64,000 nt of DNA, from positions 34,673,563 through 34,737,562 of the forward strand of contig OY986437.1 in NCBI GenBank assembly GCA_963920525.1, written 5' to 3'. Below are positions 46,597-57,523 of this stretch, piece after piece (the stretch's first letter is position 1; each line of letters begins with the position of its first letter). Below the pieces are notes generated by a model. It ran no database searches and was not told the DNA's origin. It saw only the letters and a program-made list of their open reading frames with translations. The position numbers and the translations under genes are program-made. The stretch is from Dichetophora obliterata (Eukaryota; Arthropoda; Insecta; Diptera; Sciomyzidae).

Positions 46597-48525
46597 CAGG
46601 CCCGTAGCCAGGATTTGCCCAAGGGAAGGGTTTTGATTAAAAAAAAAAATATTGATAGTTTTTGATATCGATAAATCAAAAGGTATTTTTCTATTTATAT
46701 TAAATTTTTGCTCCCCCATAGACCAATTTGTTGACGCGATAGACTAAAAATAGTCGATTGGATATAAAAATAAAATCTATAAAGTTTCGTGCCGATTGAT
46801 AAACTTTTAATACTAGCTCAAGAGACCAATAAATGGACAAGCGTTTTACAAGAGTTCAAAACATCTCTTGAAGTACATTTTTTAAAAGAACAGGTATGCA
46901 TTTCGTTTTTAATGTAATTGTTCCTTAAAATGAGTTAACAAACATAAAAATTGCATTAAAAGCACCAGAGTTGTGATATTTTACTTTTCGAAAAAGATTT
47001 TTTTATTTCTTGTTTCAATAAAAAAAATTGTAATAATCCAAATTTGAGAAATTGCAATGAAATGTTGTTGAAATATTTTCTGAAACAACACTTAACGCAA
47101 ATAAGGAGTGTCTATTCAAAGGTTCCTATTTAAAATTTTTGAAAAAAGCTATTTTTACTATGGCTTAGCACTTAAAATATTTAATCCTATCATTTGCACA
47201 AAAAAGAAATTAAGAAAATCGTAAATTTGTCCAATGTTTTGTGCATAAAAGTTTATGTGTCTGTTCAAAAAGGCCTTTATATGCATACTGAAATATTGCT
47301 TTTGAAGACATTTAAACAAAGGGGACTAATTTCCATACAAGGTCATAGTTTATGTACAATATTTAATCAAACGGTATGATCAATTTTTTTAAAGACTCAT
47401 TTACAAGTGCCCTTTAAGGTAAGAAACAGATTATTCAATGAATGAAAGTCCTCAATGAATCCTCATTACTACAATGAGAAACCGACGAAGAATGTGAAAG
47501 TATTGAGCTCGACATAGGGCACTTACGTGTTTAGTGAATTAATTATTTCTGTGAAAATTTCTTAAGTATATTTTATTGTTGTGTTCATTTTATAAAATGC
47601 ATAAAACGCTTATCAAAAATGCCTATTTCTTCAGGTACTGCACATGAGGACATATTTTTAAATTTGAATTCTCTATACCTTTGAAACCATTAAAATTTTT
47701 TTATCCATGCTTACATCATATATTAGCTGTTGGTCTCAGAATTGTAAGTAGAACAAAAACTAGACTTTTTTCAGTTTTCCGCATAGTCTTTAGCTATTTT
47801 ATGACAAAAATATTAAAAAAAAAACAAAAGGTTATGGCTGTTGAAACTTGATGTTTTTACAAAAATCCTAATAATTGTTCCTATTTTATGTGAAACCTTT
47901 AACTCTTATAGGTTACTTTTCTTGGGTGACCCCTAGTGACATTTTCTGGAGAATATTTTTTGGAAGGTTTTAACCTTTGATCTCCCTCCAAAGTAGACTT
48001 ATAGAATTTTTTCCGAAAAAAGGGTCAAATTGACCCATACTGGAAAGAGCTATGGGATTAAAGTGTTCCGAAAAAATATTTCTAGGAAAATTTTTATTTA
48101 GGCTTTCGAAGGCAAGAACCACCCTGAATTAAGTTTAACATATATTTTTTCGTATTGTTAATTCCATTTTTGACCAAAAAAGTCAAATTTTTAAATTAAT
48201 TTTTAACTACGTCAACAAATATTTGTGACGTAGTGAAGCAAAAAGAGACTTTGGCTTTTGCTATTGATGTAAAATACTCATTCTCAAACGATGATTGCTT
48301 TGGTTCACCCCCGAGACAGTGACCTTCATTTTGTTCATAGTTTTATCTATGATCTGAAAACATAGGTCTCAATTCAGTTCAAAATTGAAGTGGTTTGCAA
48401 CTTTTTACGCTTTTGCATTGTAGTTGCCTTAATGCTAATATATTAGATTTTTATACTTGTTAGACTCTAAGGAGGTTTGAACCCCTAAAACTCCCCTTGT
48501 ATTGGGCTCCCCTAAAACGGGCCTG
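46597..48525. mobile_element. hAT element without transposase, 1.93 kb
   Basis: CAGGCCCGTAGCCAGG at the left and the complement CAGGCCCGTTTTAGG at the right are typical hAT termini. TATTGAAG (46589-46596) and TATTGAAA (48526-48533) are the 8-bp duplication with one change. A TTAA MITE is nested at 47903-48057. No hAT protein motif could be read inside, so it is non-autonomous or decayed. Confidence 0.82.
47903..48057. mobile_element. TTAA-flanked MITE, 155 bp (piggyBac-like)
   Basis: TTAA at 47899-47902 and 48058-48061 flanks termini CTCTTATAGGTTACTTTTC and the complement of TCCCATAGCTCTTTCC. Subterminal GGGTGACCC and GGGTCAATTTGACCC are also inverted. Confidence 0.5.
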
Positions 48526-48889
48526 TATTGAAATATATATGTATGAACTTATTTGCGTAACAGTGTTAAGTTTTATTGAGTAAAAATGTATTGTATTTTA
48601 AAAAGCACAAATTTATAACCAAACACTCTCAAACAATACTTTTGCCGATTAGCGTTGATAAAGCGCTTTCATTGTGGCATATGTGGACAATTAGAATCGT
48701 GGATTCTGGTGAATCTGGTGACAAAAACAAATTACATGTAAATCGACATTTTGAAAGCTTACATCTAAGTTATTTTGATTAAAAGTTTTAAATTTAAATA
48801 TTTACTAACGTAAATAGTTAGACAACAACACTCTAAAAACTGATTGTAAAATCACTAAGATTTTATAAAAAGATCACGCTATGCAGCGG

Positions 48890-49135
48890 GTTTTTCAATT
48901 CTATCCATAGTAGAATTAGAGAAGGTAGATGCATTTCGGAGAGACAGCCTGCCGGAACTGTCAAAATGAAGTTGACAGCACATACAAAATCTGAAAACGA
49001 TGAGAATGCGAAAAGAAAGCAAAAATAGGCAAGAATAGCAAAATGCTTGAGTTTGACAATTCTGGCTATGAGAAAAAGAGAGCAGTCTGAAATGCATATA
49101 CCTTCACTAGTTCTACCATGATTCCATCTAAAACT
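48890..49135. mobile_element. MITE, GTAGAACTAG family, copy 1
   Basis: CCATAGTAGAATTAGAGAAG at the left is mirrored by CTTCACTAGTTCTACCATGA at the right. The interior includes AACTGTCAAAATGAAGTTGA and matches, in inverse orientation, the element at 52937-53182. The 104-codon minus-strand frame at 48863-49177 is a by-product of this MITE. Confidence 0.7.
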
Positions 49136-49590
49136 CAGCTTTTTTTTCACAACATGTATATTTGCTCTGCTTTTCAAAGGTTATACACAGTGTGACCAGA
49201 GTGGAATATTATATTCCATTTTGGCATATTTTAGCTTCGGGAAGCATATATTTTTTTATAAAAATATGCAGCATAAAAAGTGGAATATTTTTCGTATGAT
49301 TATATTTTTCAAAATTCACAAAAATTGCAATAAAAAAATGTCTATTTGGTTACTAAATGGGGTTTTTTTTTGCTATCGACATTTTTTTTTTTATTATCTC
49401 TGAACCACCTTGTAAAACGCAATATAAGGAATTCATTTTGTGGTTAACTTCTTCGTTGTTAATTTTATTGCAATTCATGTAATAACTTCACGCAGCTTAA
49501 AAAGTGAAGTAAATTTGCTTATATGTATGTTTGGTTAGATTTTTTTATGGATTATGTTACAGCAGTAAGATATTTACTTAAGAAAACATT

Positions 49591-49932
49591 AGGGGTATTC
49601 ACGATGTGTTGTATTTTCCCTTGTATTGTGTATTTTTGATAAATTTGATATATGTAGTAAATTTTTTAATATAACAAACACAAAATTCAGTTTTCAAAAT
49701 ACAACCCTGTGGAAAATATACAAGTTGTGTATTAGATCAGCTGATTGTACAAGCATTTCTATTCAGCATGGAGCAAGCTAAAGGCTACGCTGTGAGTTTA
49801 TTTAATAAAAATTAATATAATTGATTTTACAAATACAGTATGTACTTTACTGAAGGTTCGATCACAATAAGTTGTAAGTATTGTAAATTTGGCAAAAATT
49901 TATCACAAATGCACCACATCGTGAATACCACT
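49591..49932. mobile_element. MITE with GGTATTCACGATGTG termini, nested in hAT
   Basis: The left end AGGGGTATTCACGATGTG and the right-end complement AGTGGTATTCACGATGTG match over 17 of 18 bases. Flanking ATT occurs on both sides. Relatives are the 61141-61382 element and a solitary end at 52381-52397. Confidence 0.75.
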
Positions 49933-50034
49933 ATTATTGCTAACAATAGCTATTTCTTTTAACTATTTTAAAATGTGGATTCAAAACAATAAAGCAGAAA
50001 AAAGTTATTGATCAAAGTTCGGAATCTGAAGATT

Positions 50035-50325
50035 TATCAAAATTTGTGCTTTTCTCGCTTAGCTTACCATTTAGCAATGCTGAGGTTGAGAATATTTTTA
50101 GTTATATGAATATTTCTTATTTAAACGAAAATTCGAAATAGAATGCAAAAAAAACTCTTAAATAATTTTTTGAATGTAAAAACATGGCTGCATGCTCAAA
50201 AAAAGTGTTGTAATGCCTATCAAATACCAGATAGCTTAATAAAAATATTTAGAAATGCGAATTTCTATGATAAAAATACAAGCAACAATTTAAGAATTAA
50301 CCTCGAAGATGTGCCTGAATTTTAG
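50035..50325 (+). pseudogene. hAT transposase C-terminal (dimerisation) remnant
   Basis: The reading SLPFSNAEVENIFSYMN is the strongly conserved hAT C-terminal motif (usually LPHSNAxVERVFS). After a frame change near 50127, the sequence RNRMQKKLLNNFLNVKTW is the standard continuation, and the protein ends DVPEF before a TAG. Only about 95 residues remain of a family that normally has 500-700. The host element's 49188-50609 boundaries enclose it. The absence of the catalytic domain means it cannot transpose itself. Confidence 0.85.
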
Positions 50326-50617
50326 TTTTGTATATTGTATATCGTTACTTAAAATTAAAAAAACCATAACAATGTTTATAATTTTTTATAGGAGAAGAAA
50401 ATAATTTTAAGTGCGATAGTAATCAAATAAATAAATGTTTTTAAACTTGCTTCTGTGTTTTTTTATATGCATATTTAGACTTATTTAGATATATATCTTT
50501 GAAATTGAAAGTGGAATATTTTTGTGGAATATAAAAATTGAAAGTGGAATATTTAGCATATTTTTTTTAACAAAAAGCATATTTTTTCAAAAATCTTCTG
50601 GTCACACTGGTTATACA

Positions 50618-52676
50618 GTGAATTTTTGCTCAGAGTCCTAAAATATGTATATTCTCTCTATTTTTCACGCAATTTCAGCGTGTTTTCTCTCAGAGAGTCC
50701 TAAAATATGAATATTCTCTAAAGTGTTGCCATATTTTTGTAAGTAAAACCGTCATTGTTCGATTCGAAATAAGTCAAAATTCGTCAATTTCAAATATTTT
50801 CAATAAAGCATAAAAAATGCATATTTTTATATACATTTATTAATGTATAGTTAAAAAAACCTTCTTAATATATAAAAGGCAAGCACGCTACTTCATTCCC
50901 AATATCACTCAAACCGTTCAGCCTAAAAGTATGCACATCTTAATACATAAAAGGCAGGCATGCTGCTCCGCACACAGTCTTTCTCAAACTGTAATTATTT
51001 TTTGAAAGTATGCACAGACAATTTTTTTGATACTTGTAGTGACAATATCACGTTTTTATAGTAGCACGTTTTTGATCTAACTACCTTTTCAACACTGCTT
51101 CAATACCTAAAGTGTTATTTAAAGTGGTACATTTGTATTTTTCAAAAATCAATTGAAAAAAAATCAAGCTTTAAAAATAGAAAAAATTGCTTTCGGCAAA
51201 TGACTCCAAAAAGGAAGTGTGTGGAGGACCTATCGTAGGATAGGCTTTTAAACTAATATATATTATATGAAAGTATTTCATATAAGACAAAACAAAACAA
51301 CAATAAGTTCAACTTTTTAAGAAACGTGCACTTTGTACTCTTCGTTTGAATTGAATAATGATAAACTATTAAAATTATTATATAAATCATTCCACGTATA
51401 GCGGTAATCGAAAAAATTGATTTTGTTTATAATTAGTATAATTAGATTTATGTATATAGGCCTTGAATACGTTTAAATCATTTCTTTTTGACGTAGAATA
51501 ACGTCGTACAGCGCCGTTGTATTGGGGTAATTTTAACAAATTTTTTCAGGCACATGTAACGCTTTTAGCGAACACTTTGGGGCATACCTATACCCTTTAA
51601 TTTTCATCGTACAAAGATAAAATATATACCAAAATATCAGTTATGAAGCAAATAAAACGAATATTTAATTTTAGATTTTATTATTTCTCCAAGAAAGTCA
51701 CAAAATAGCAAAATATAAAAAAAATCAAAGTTTTGTGTGAGAAAAATCAAGAATTAAATGCTTGAGTAGCTGCTGATGTTGCTGTTGGTTTGGTCCTTGC
51801 CAAAATCACAAACGCTAATCGTGCTGATATGATAGTTTCCATACGGAAATTCAACACATAAAATAATTTTTTAATTTTTTTGCAGTGATTGTTTTTAGTG
51901 GAGAAGTACACAAGATTTATGATCATTTTAATTATTTGTACAGGATTTTTTATTTAAAAAAAACCTAAGCTAACATTGGCTTCGTTCAATCTTGAGTTTT
52001 TCTATGTTATTACTTTCTACTGGTTTTATACTTCTCAAATGTTATACAAAAGACAAAATTCAAGGTCACCGAAAGGTCATAATGAATAGAAACCAAGGAA
52101 ATTTTGAATATTAATTCTGAAAATATGTTATCACTTATTTTTGATTTTTAAAATTCAGAGTACTTATACACATTTCTACTATCTGTCAAAAAATTTTATT
52201 ATTGGTTCTTCAGAATTTTCAAAGATATGACATTTTTTATGTAAAATTAATACACAAGTGCACAACTGCTAAGTCCTCAAGTTTGAGGCTACTGTAGAAA
52301 AGCACTTGTGCAAATTTTGACGTACATGTATTTTGTTTTTGTAAAGTGTGCAAGTCCTCAACTGCACTGGCTAATGCACTGAATCGTGAATACCCCCACA
52401 GTTGTGTTTTACGTGTTTTTATATAAGAAATAAGTTTTCGTGTGCAAAATACGTAATTTTAGCCTTAAAATACGTCAAACGTCATTTGGGTTCAAAATAC
52501 GTCAAAAAGTTGTATTTAACGTCATTCTGGCAACGCTGGTCACAGCTTAATTACACAAGTCTACTAAAGATGGAAAGAGAAGCGCCTTCTGCTGTGTTAT
52601 TGACTCTATACAGACAAGGCTGATTAATAAAGGTAAGCCACTTAAGAAAAAAGCACTCTTTTTTCGCCTTTGTTCA
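50618..52676. other. Repeat-rich non-coding region
   Basis: GAGTCCTAAAATATG with ATATTCTCT occurs twice about 75 bp apart (50633, 50696). A 77-bp tandem duplication (ATAAAAGGCAAGCACGCT and ATAAAAGGCAGGCATGCT, each ending AAAGTATGCACA) spans 50872-51030. A solitary TIR end GAATCGTGAATACCCCC lies at 52381-52397. No gene was identified. Confidence 0.5.
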
Positions 52677-52915
52677 AACCATGATATTATTTGACAAGGA
52701 AGTAGTGACCGTTTTTTGACGATCAAGAATTGTCAAAACAGCTACAGGAGTTGTAGTTGGCTGCTGTTGAATAGCTATGTTTAAGTCTTTTCTTATTTTT
52801 TCACTTTTCTTTGATTCATTGCATGAACAGCTAATTTTGACACCTTCCGATCGCCGCTCGTGAGAAAAAATCCAGCTTACACTACTACCTTGTCAGTAAT
52901 TGTACCATGGTTCGA
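52677..52915. mobile_element. MITE, GTAGAACTAG-related family, copy 2
   Basis: AAACCATGATATTATTTGAC followed by AAGGAAGTAGTG at the left is mirrored by CACTACTACCTTGTCAGTAA and TTGTACCATGGTT at the right. It abuts the next element of the same group, separated by only about 20 bp. Confidence 0.6.
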
Positions 52916-52936
52916 ACTGTCAAAGTAGCTGTTAGC

Positions 52937-53182
52937 TAAAAATTGTACAGATTCATAGTAGAACTAGACAAGGTAGTGTTAGGGCTGAATGTGTTCTCTT
53001 TCTTAGTGACCATAACTGTCAAACTCAGCCATTCTTGTATTTTTACCAATTTTAGCTTTCATGTTGCATTTTCATTGGTTGCAGATTTGTATGAAATGTC
53101 AACTTCGTTTTGACAGTTTTAGTCACCGGCACTCCGCCCTAACATTACCTTGTTTAATTTTGCCATGTACAGATACAGGTTT
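52937..53182. mobile_element. MITE, GTAGAACTAG family, copy 3
   Basis: TACAGATTCATAGTAGAACT with AGACAAGGTAGTGTTAGGGC at the left is mirrored by GCCCTAACATTACCTTGTTT and GTACAGA at the right. The interior matches 48890-49135 in inverse orientation. Confidence 0.7.
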
Positions 53183-53348
53183 TTTATTCATGATTTCCTT
53201 TCATCCATTCTGACAGTTCGACCGAGATTCTATCAAGTGACTTAACCTGTATAAATCAACCTTGTATACAGAGTTGTTGTTGTTGTTGTTTTTGTTTTAT
53301 TCAAAGCTTACTTGAGAGACTTCACGCATTTCTAGCTTTTTTTTATAA

Positions 53349-53489
53349 GGGGTATGTCACACTTAGCGGACACGGACAAAATTGTTGTTGTTTTCGCGGG
53401 TGAAATAAGAAACTGGAAATTGAGGGAGCTTCTTTTATCCGTGAAAACAACAATAAACTTGTCCATGTCCGCTAAGTGTGACATGCACC
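53349..53489. mobile_element. PIF/Harbinger-like MITE, 141 bp
   Basis: GGGGTATGTCACACTTAGCG and the complement GGTGCATGTCACACTTAGCG form arms of about 55 bp at high identity. TAA flanks both sides (53346-53348, 53490-53492). A loose fragment of the family (GACAAAATTGTTGTTTTCGC) lies near 56992. Confidence 0.85.
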
Positions 53490-53590
53490 TAAGCGAACAC
53501 AAGATTGAAAGAGATAATTTTAGAAGAGAGTTTTTATAAGAGCGCAAAAGAGATAATTGTAAGTGAGAGGGAGGATTCACGCGTTTCTAG

Positions 53591-55016
53591 CAGTGTTGCC
53601 AGTATTTTTATATATAATTTCCCACAAACACATGAAAAAATTCCCCATTTTCGCTTTTACAATTTTAAAAAATCTATTAAATATCTTTCAAACATAACTT
53701 TATTTAAGTATAAAATTTTATGTACAAAAGTTAATTAAAGTATTAAATTACATACCACATGTTCGCGAACATAAGCATTAGGCCGGGTCGATTTTTATGG
53801 AGGTAAAAACATTTATGTTGCCTGGGCGATTTTCGGATCCGGCATAAAAAGTTATTAAAAAAGGGGACGATAGGGGTGCACTTTACCCTATCACAACTTC
53901 AATTTTATGAATTATTTCTTTAGAAATTTTTTTTAAAATATTAATATTTACATAATGTTTTTTGTGTTTAAACGTGCACATCTAGAACAAAACTGATGTC
54001 AGAAATGAAATCCTTTTACCCGGTTGAACCTAAAACCAGTCTCACATTTATACGTTTTATACAAAAATTTATGGCAAAAAATTTCTAAAGAAAACAATTT
54101 ACAAAATTCAAGGTATAATCTTAACGTTGGTGCGAATGTATTTTTGACCATCAAGGTTTTTTAATTTCTGTTGCAAATCTGTACTGACACTGAATTTTAA
54201 ATTTTGTGAAATTTTTTTTTTGTAATTTCTTACGATAAATTTTTGTATAAAAATATATAAATGTGAGACCGGTTTTAAGTTGAATCGGGTACGAGAATTT
54301 CACATCTGGGATCAGTTTTGCTCTAGCTGTACATGTTTATTGAAGAAGTGATGAAAATGACAGAAGAGATGAAAATTGAAGAAGAAAACCCTTATCGCCC
54401 TTAACTCTTCATGCCCAATCCGAAAATTACCCAGGCAACAGAGGTTTACAAATCGACCCAGCCTCCCAATCCAGTGAAGAATTTGTTTTAAAAACTATTT
54501 TCTCTGGCTAATAGATAAGTATTTGTTATAAAAAAAATCTTTTCCATACAAATTATTTCAAACTAAGTGGATACAATAAAAATGTAGTGCTTTTTTTAAA
54601 TTAATCAAACATTTTTGTAAAAGTAACGTAAAATATACATAGCAATATATGTACTACTTATATGTATCGAATAATTCTAGAAATTGACAATTGCAAATTC
54701 ATTCACAATTATAAGGATTTCTCTTTATAAAATGATATCGAAAGCTACTTGAAAAAACTTTCAACACACAAAAAGGTCAGGACAAGAAATAATTATATGA
54801 TATTTTGTGAACTTAACAACTTCATGTCAAAGAAAGTATAATAAAAACTACTTGGTATATTAATTTACTATCCTAAATCACCAGAATAACGCCTATAGTT
54901 CTCCATTTTAAAATTCCTTTTTATTTGCACTACTAAGCAAAATATTTGCCTTTTAGCTCAAAAGATAATTGAAAAATCCCTCAAAAAGGGAAATTACACT
55001 CAATCTGGCATCACTG
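53591..55016. mobile_element. Probable hAT element carrying a foldback insertion
   Basis: CAGTGTTGCCAGTATTTTT at the left and the complement CAGTGATGCCAGATTGAG at the right are hAT-like ends of the same type as 40925-42042. The 8-bp flanks GTTTCTAG and ATTTCCAG agree at six positions, so this is an old insertion. No transposase was seen. Confidence 0.6.
53781..54463. mobile_element. Foldback element with GGCCGGGTCGATTT termini
   Basis: GGCCGGGTCGATTT and TTGCCTGGGCGATTTTCGGA at the left are mirrored by AAAATTACCCAGGCAAC and AATCGACCCAGCC at the right. Inner segments are palindromic too: CTAGAACAAAACTGATGTCA against GATCAGTTTTGCTCTAG, and ACCAGTCTCACATTTATA against its inverse. Nearly the whole 683 bp can fold on itself. 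Confidence 0.8.
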
Positions 55017-55090
55017 ATTTCCAGCGTGAAATATTTATAATTTTGTTCTATGGGATTAAACGACAATAAATGTAGGCAATCAGTTGCCAG

Positions 55091-55731
55091 CAGGGATGGG
55101 AAATGAATGGGGAAACCAAACTAAAATAAAAATTGTACTCTTTGGCATCAAATTGCACTTTTTTTTCTTCATAGTCATGAAACTTTTTGAATATATTTAA
55201 TTATTTATTTAAATTAAAAAAATATTAACAAAAATGGACAAACAATTGGACAAGTTAAATAAATATAGTACTGTGCATTCAGTTTTTAAAATTATATCAA
55301 AAAAATATGCGTCTTCCTCAACAGAAATATTTTTAAAATGCATAGCATTTTTAATTTTTATGTTATAGCTACATTGCCCAGTGGCCAGAAGAAACTCAAT
55401 CAACATGCAAATGATTTCTGCGCATTGTTTTGAATTAATTTTTAATCGAAAATATTCTTTCAACATTTGCTGAAGAATGTGAAATCGACAAAATCCCCTG
55501 TAAATTTCTGTAAATGTTGAAAACAAGTTGTTCTTTGAATTCATTTTTAATAGATTTCACCTATTTCTAAAATTTACATGTAGAAAAAGCTTTGAACTTT
55601 TAAAAAATCAATTCGATATAATGAAGATCAAGTGTATGAAAATGTACTCAAAATGTCTTCGTGTTACTTACGTACTTTTTTTAATAAAATTGTACTGAAA
55701 AAGCACAATTTTACTGAAAAATCCAACCCTT
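55091..55731. mobile_element. Non-autonomous hAT element, 641 bp, perfect 8-bp TSD
   Basis: GTTGCCAG occurs exactly on both sides (55083-55090, 55732-55739). The ends CAGGGATGGGAAAT and AAGGGTTGGATTTT (complement) are imperfect inverted termini. AAAATTGTACT/AGTACAATTTT and TTGCACTTTTT/AAAAAGCACAA words are inverted in the subterminal zones. A 111-codon minus-strand frame at 55209-55544 lies inside and shows no domain I recognise. Confidence 0.75.
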
Positions 55732-55957
55732 GTTGCCAGTAATTATAGTAGTTAGTTTTTGTGAATTTTTGTTAGAGTGTACCTAATATATGCCTTCGAC
55801 ATAGTTTTTTTATTTTGGCGGTATTTTCTGAAGTTTTTTAAAAAAAAATTGTAAAATTACCCTAAAAACGTAGTCATAGATAATTCAAATATTCTGAGAA
55901 AATATTGCTTAAAATTTTACCTATAAATTATTTTAGACAATTATTTTGTCTATGGTA

Positions 55958-56640
55958 TTGGTTGGTTGGTTTAGATAATGATGCTATAGTACATACAAGC
56001 AGGATCCTAATAGCTCTAGTGAGCCTTTTTGATACCATAACCTCGTGTTCCTATAAGTTTAGTGGGTATCGCATTGTAAGTTTACGAGTGTAACCATCCA
56101 GTGCTGTTAATAAACGCTAGAAGATTGTTGGTTTTTGTCATTTAGAGTTCCTCCAGATTGCTGAGGAAGGGCTTGCCCTTCGCTCTTAATCTAGACCTGG
56201 TCAGTGCCGGTCAGGTGCACAGAAAGTACGTCAGTTTTTCCTTTTCATTTGGGTCATCGCAGCTGTGGCAGTGAAGGGTAGTTCGATTTCTTTCGCCGTG
56301 TACTCCGATGCACCAGTGACCCGTAATAATAGCCGTGGTTCTGACTATGTCATTCCGTGATCTTGAGGTTGGTAATTCTCTCCATCTACGACCGTCTAAG
56401 GCTAAGTAGTAAGAGTGAATTCCTCCCTTACGGTGTTCAGTGAAATTCCGACTGGTTCCGCTCTTGAAACGTCAAGGGAGAAACCCCGCCTAGCCAGTTC
56501 ATTCGCCTTTTTGTTACCATACCCATTAAACTCGGTTAAACCCCCAACTTAGCACTACCATAATCTGGCTTAACCGGGCTTTAGTCCCCAGCTAATGACT
56601 TAATGTCACTAACCACTTCTTTAAACGCGTTTTCTAAAAA
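55958..56640 (-). pseudogene. Non-LTR retrotransposon 3' end with RNase H and zinc-knuckle remnant
   Basis: On the minus strand, GNKKANELARRGFSLDVS near 56510 is the end of an RNase H domain. The position normally held by a catalytic Asp (ADELA) is Asn. Further on, ITGHWCIGVHGE and the CxxC-type segment CHSCDDPNEKEKLTYFLC near 56250 correspond to the C-terminal H/C-rich motif of I/LOA/R1-type ORF2 proteins, followed by PALTRSRLRAKGKPF. The 3' untranslated part ends in a (CCAA)n tail (TTGGTTGGTTGG at 55959-55971 on the plus strand). Stops occur in every frame. Only the 3' end is present, as in 5'-truncated insertions. Confidence 0.82.
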
Positions 56641-57057
56641 ATCATGTTTTGCAAAATAGTCTCCTTAGATTTTTTTCCAGCTCCAATAACTATAATATAA
56701 TTCAGAAAATTTTTTTTCGTTTTTTATATCAGAGGGCCCAAAAAGGACCGTTTGGGTACCTTTTTTTCAACGTGACGTTTTACGGTGTATTGACTTTTTA
56801 CATTACACTTTTATGCCCTAAAGAAATTATTTTTCTATACCTTAAGAATCAGTAAATTACTTCCAGAAAACTAAACGTGTTCATTTTCTTCCTTCTATGA
56901 AAAAAAATCGAGAACATCACTGCGTTTTTGGACCTCTAGATGAGAACTTGCACTTAAAAGAAAATAAATTAATGTTTAAAATATGCTTTTGACAAAATTG
57001 TTGTTTTCGCGGATCAGTTGTCAAATGTTATAAGAAATATTTTGTAGAATATATTAA

Positions 57058-57519
57058 CCCTCATGCGCCCTTTTTTATGGGACTTTTATGAGTCTTTTAT
57101 AAATATTTGTTAAAAAATGCCTTTAACGTAGTCTTACAGGCTTAAATTATTCTATGAAAATGTCTCTTCGAAAATTTCACGGTGCTTCACTTTGGACAAA
57201 GTTTGTCTGTCAAATCAAAAACAGAAAAATGGTAAAATAATTAAAAACTCAATTAAATTATGTAACGAAAATTTCTTTCGATGATGCATAGTGAGCATTT
57301 CTGCGGATGAAAAACTTTTATATGAAATAATTAAAAACTGACTCTTTTTTTTCTGCAAAACTATATCTTAGACAAATATTATTCTAAAACATTTATAATG
57401 AAATTTTCCAAGGAGCATTTTCATAGATTATTTCAGCCCTCTACGATGACGTTTAAGAGTACTTTTTTGAGCATTATTCCGAAAAGATCAAAAAATACTT
57501 ATAAAAAGGCGCTAGAGGA
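57058..57519. mobile_element. TTAA-flanked MITE, 462 bp (piggyBac-like)
   Basis: TTAA at 57054-57057 and 57520-57523 flanks CCCTCATGCGCCCTTTTTT and the complement of TCCTCTAGCGCCTTTTTAT, good inverted termini of about 19 bp. No transposase is encoded. Confidence 0.7.
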
Positions 57520-57523
57520 TTAA

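Larger units (their letters stand above)
49188..50609 (+). mobile_element. hAT element with perfect TSD and transposase remnant
   Basis: The termini CAGTGTGACCAGA and TCTGGTCACACTG are 13-bp inverted repeats, allowing a short offset at the right. The 8-bp flanks GTTATACA (49180-49187, 50610-50617) are identical. GTGGAATATT repeats occupy both subterminal zones. A MITE is nested at 49591-49932, and a transposase C-terminus lies at 50035-50325. Confidence 0.92.

Noticed and set aside
48863..49177. 104-codon minus-strand ORF
   Set aside because: It lies across a MITE whose inverse relative at 52937-53182 does not keep the frame; no domain visible.
50725..52541. hAT element bounded by AAGTGTTGCCA and CAGCGTTGCCAG ends
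   Set aside because: The left end lacks the CAG start and the 8-bp flanks do not match.
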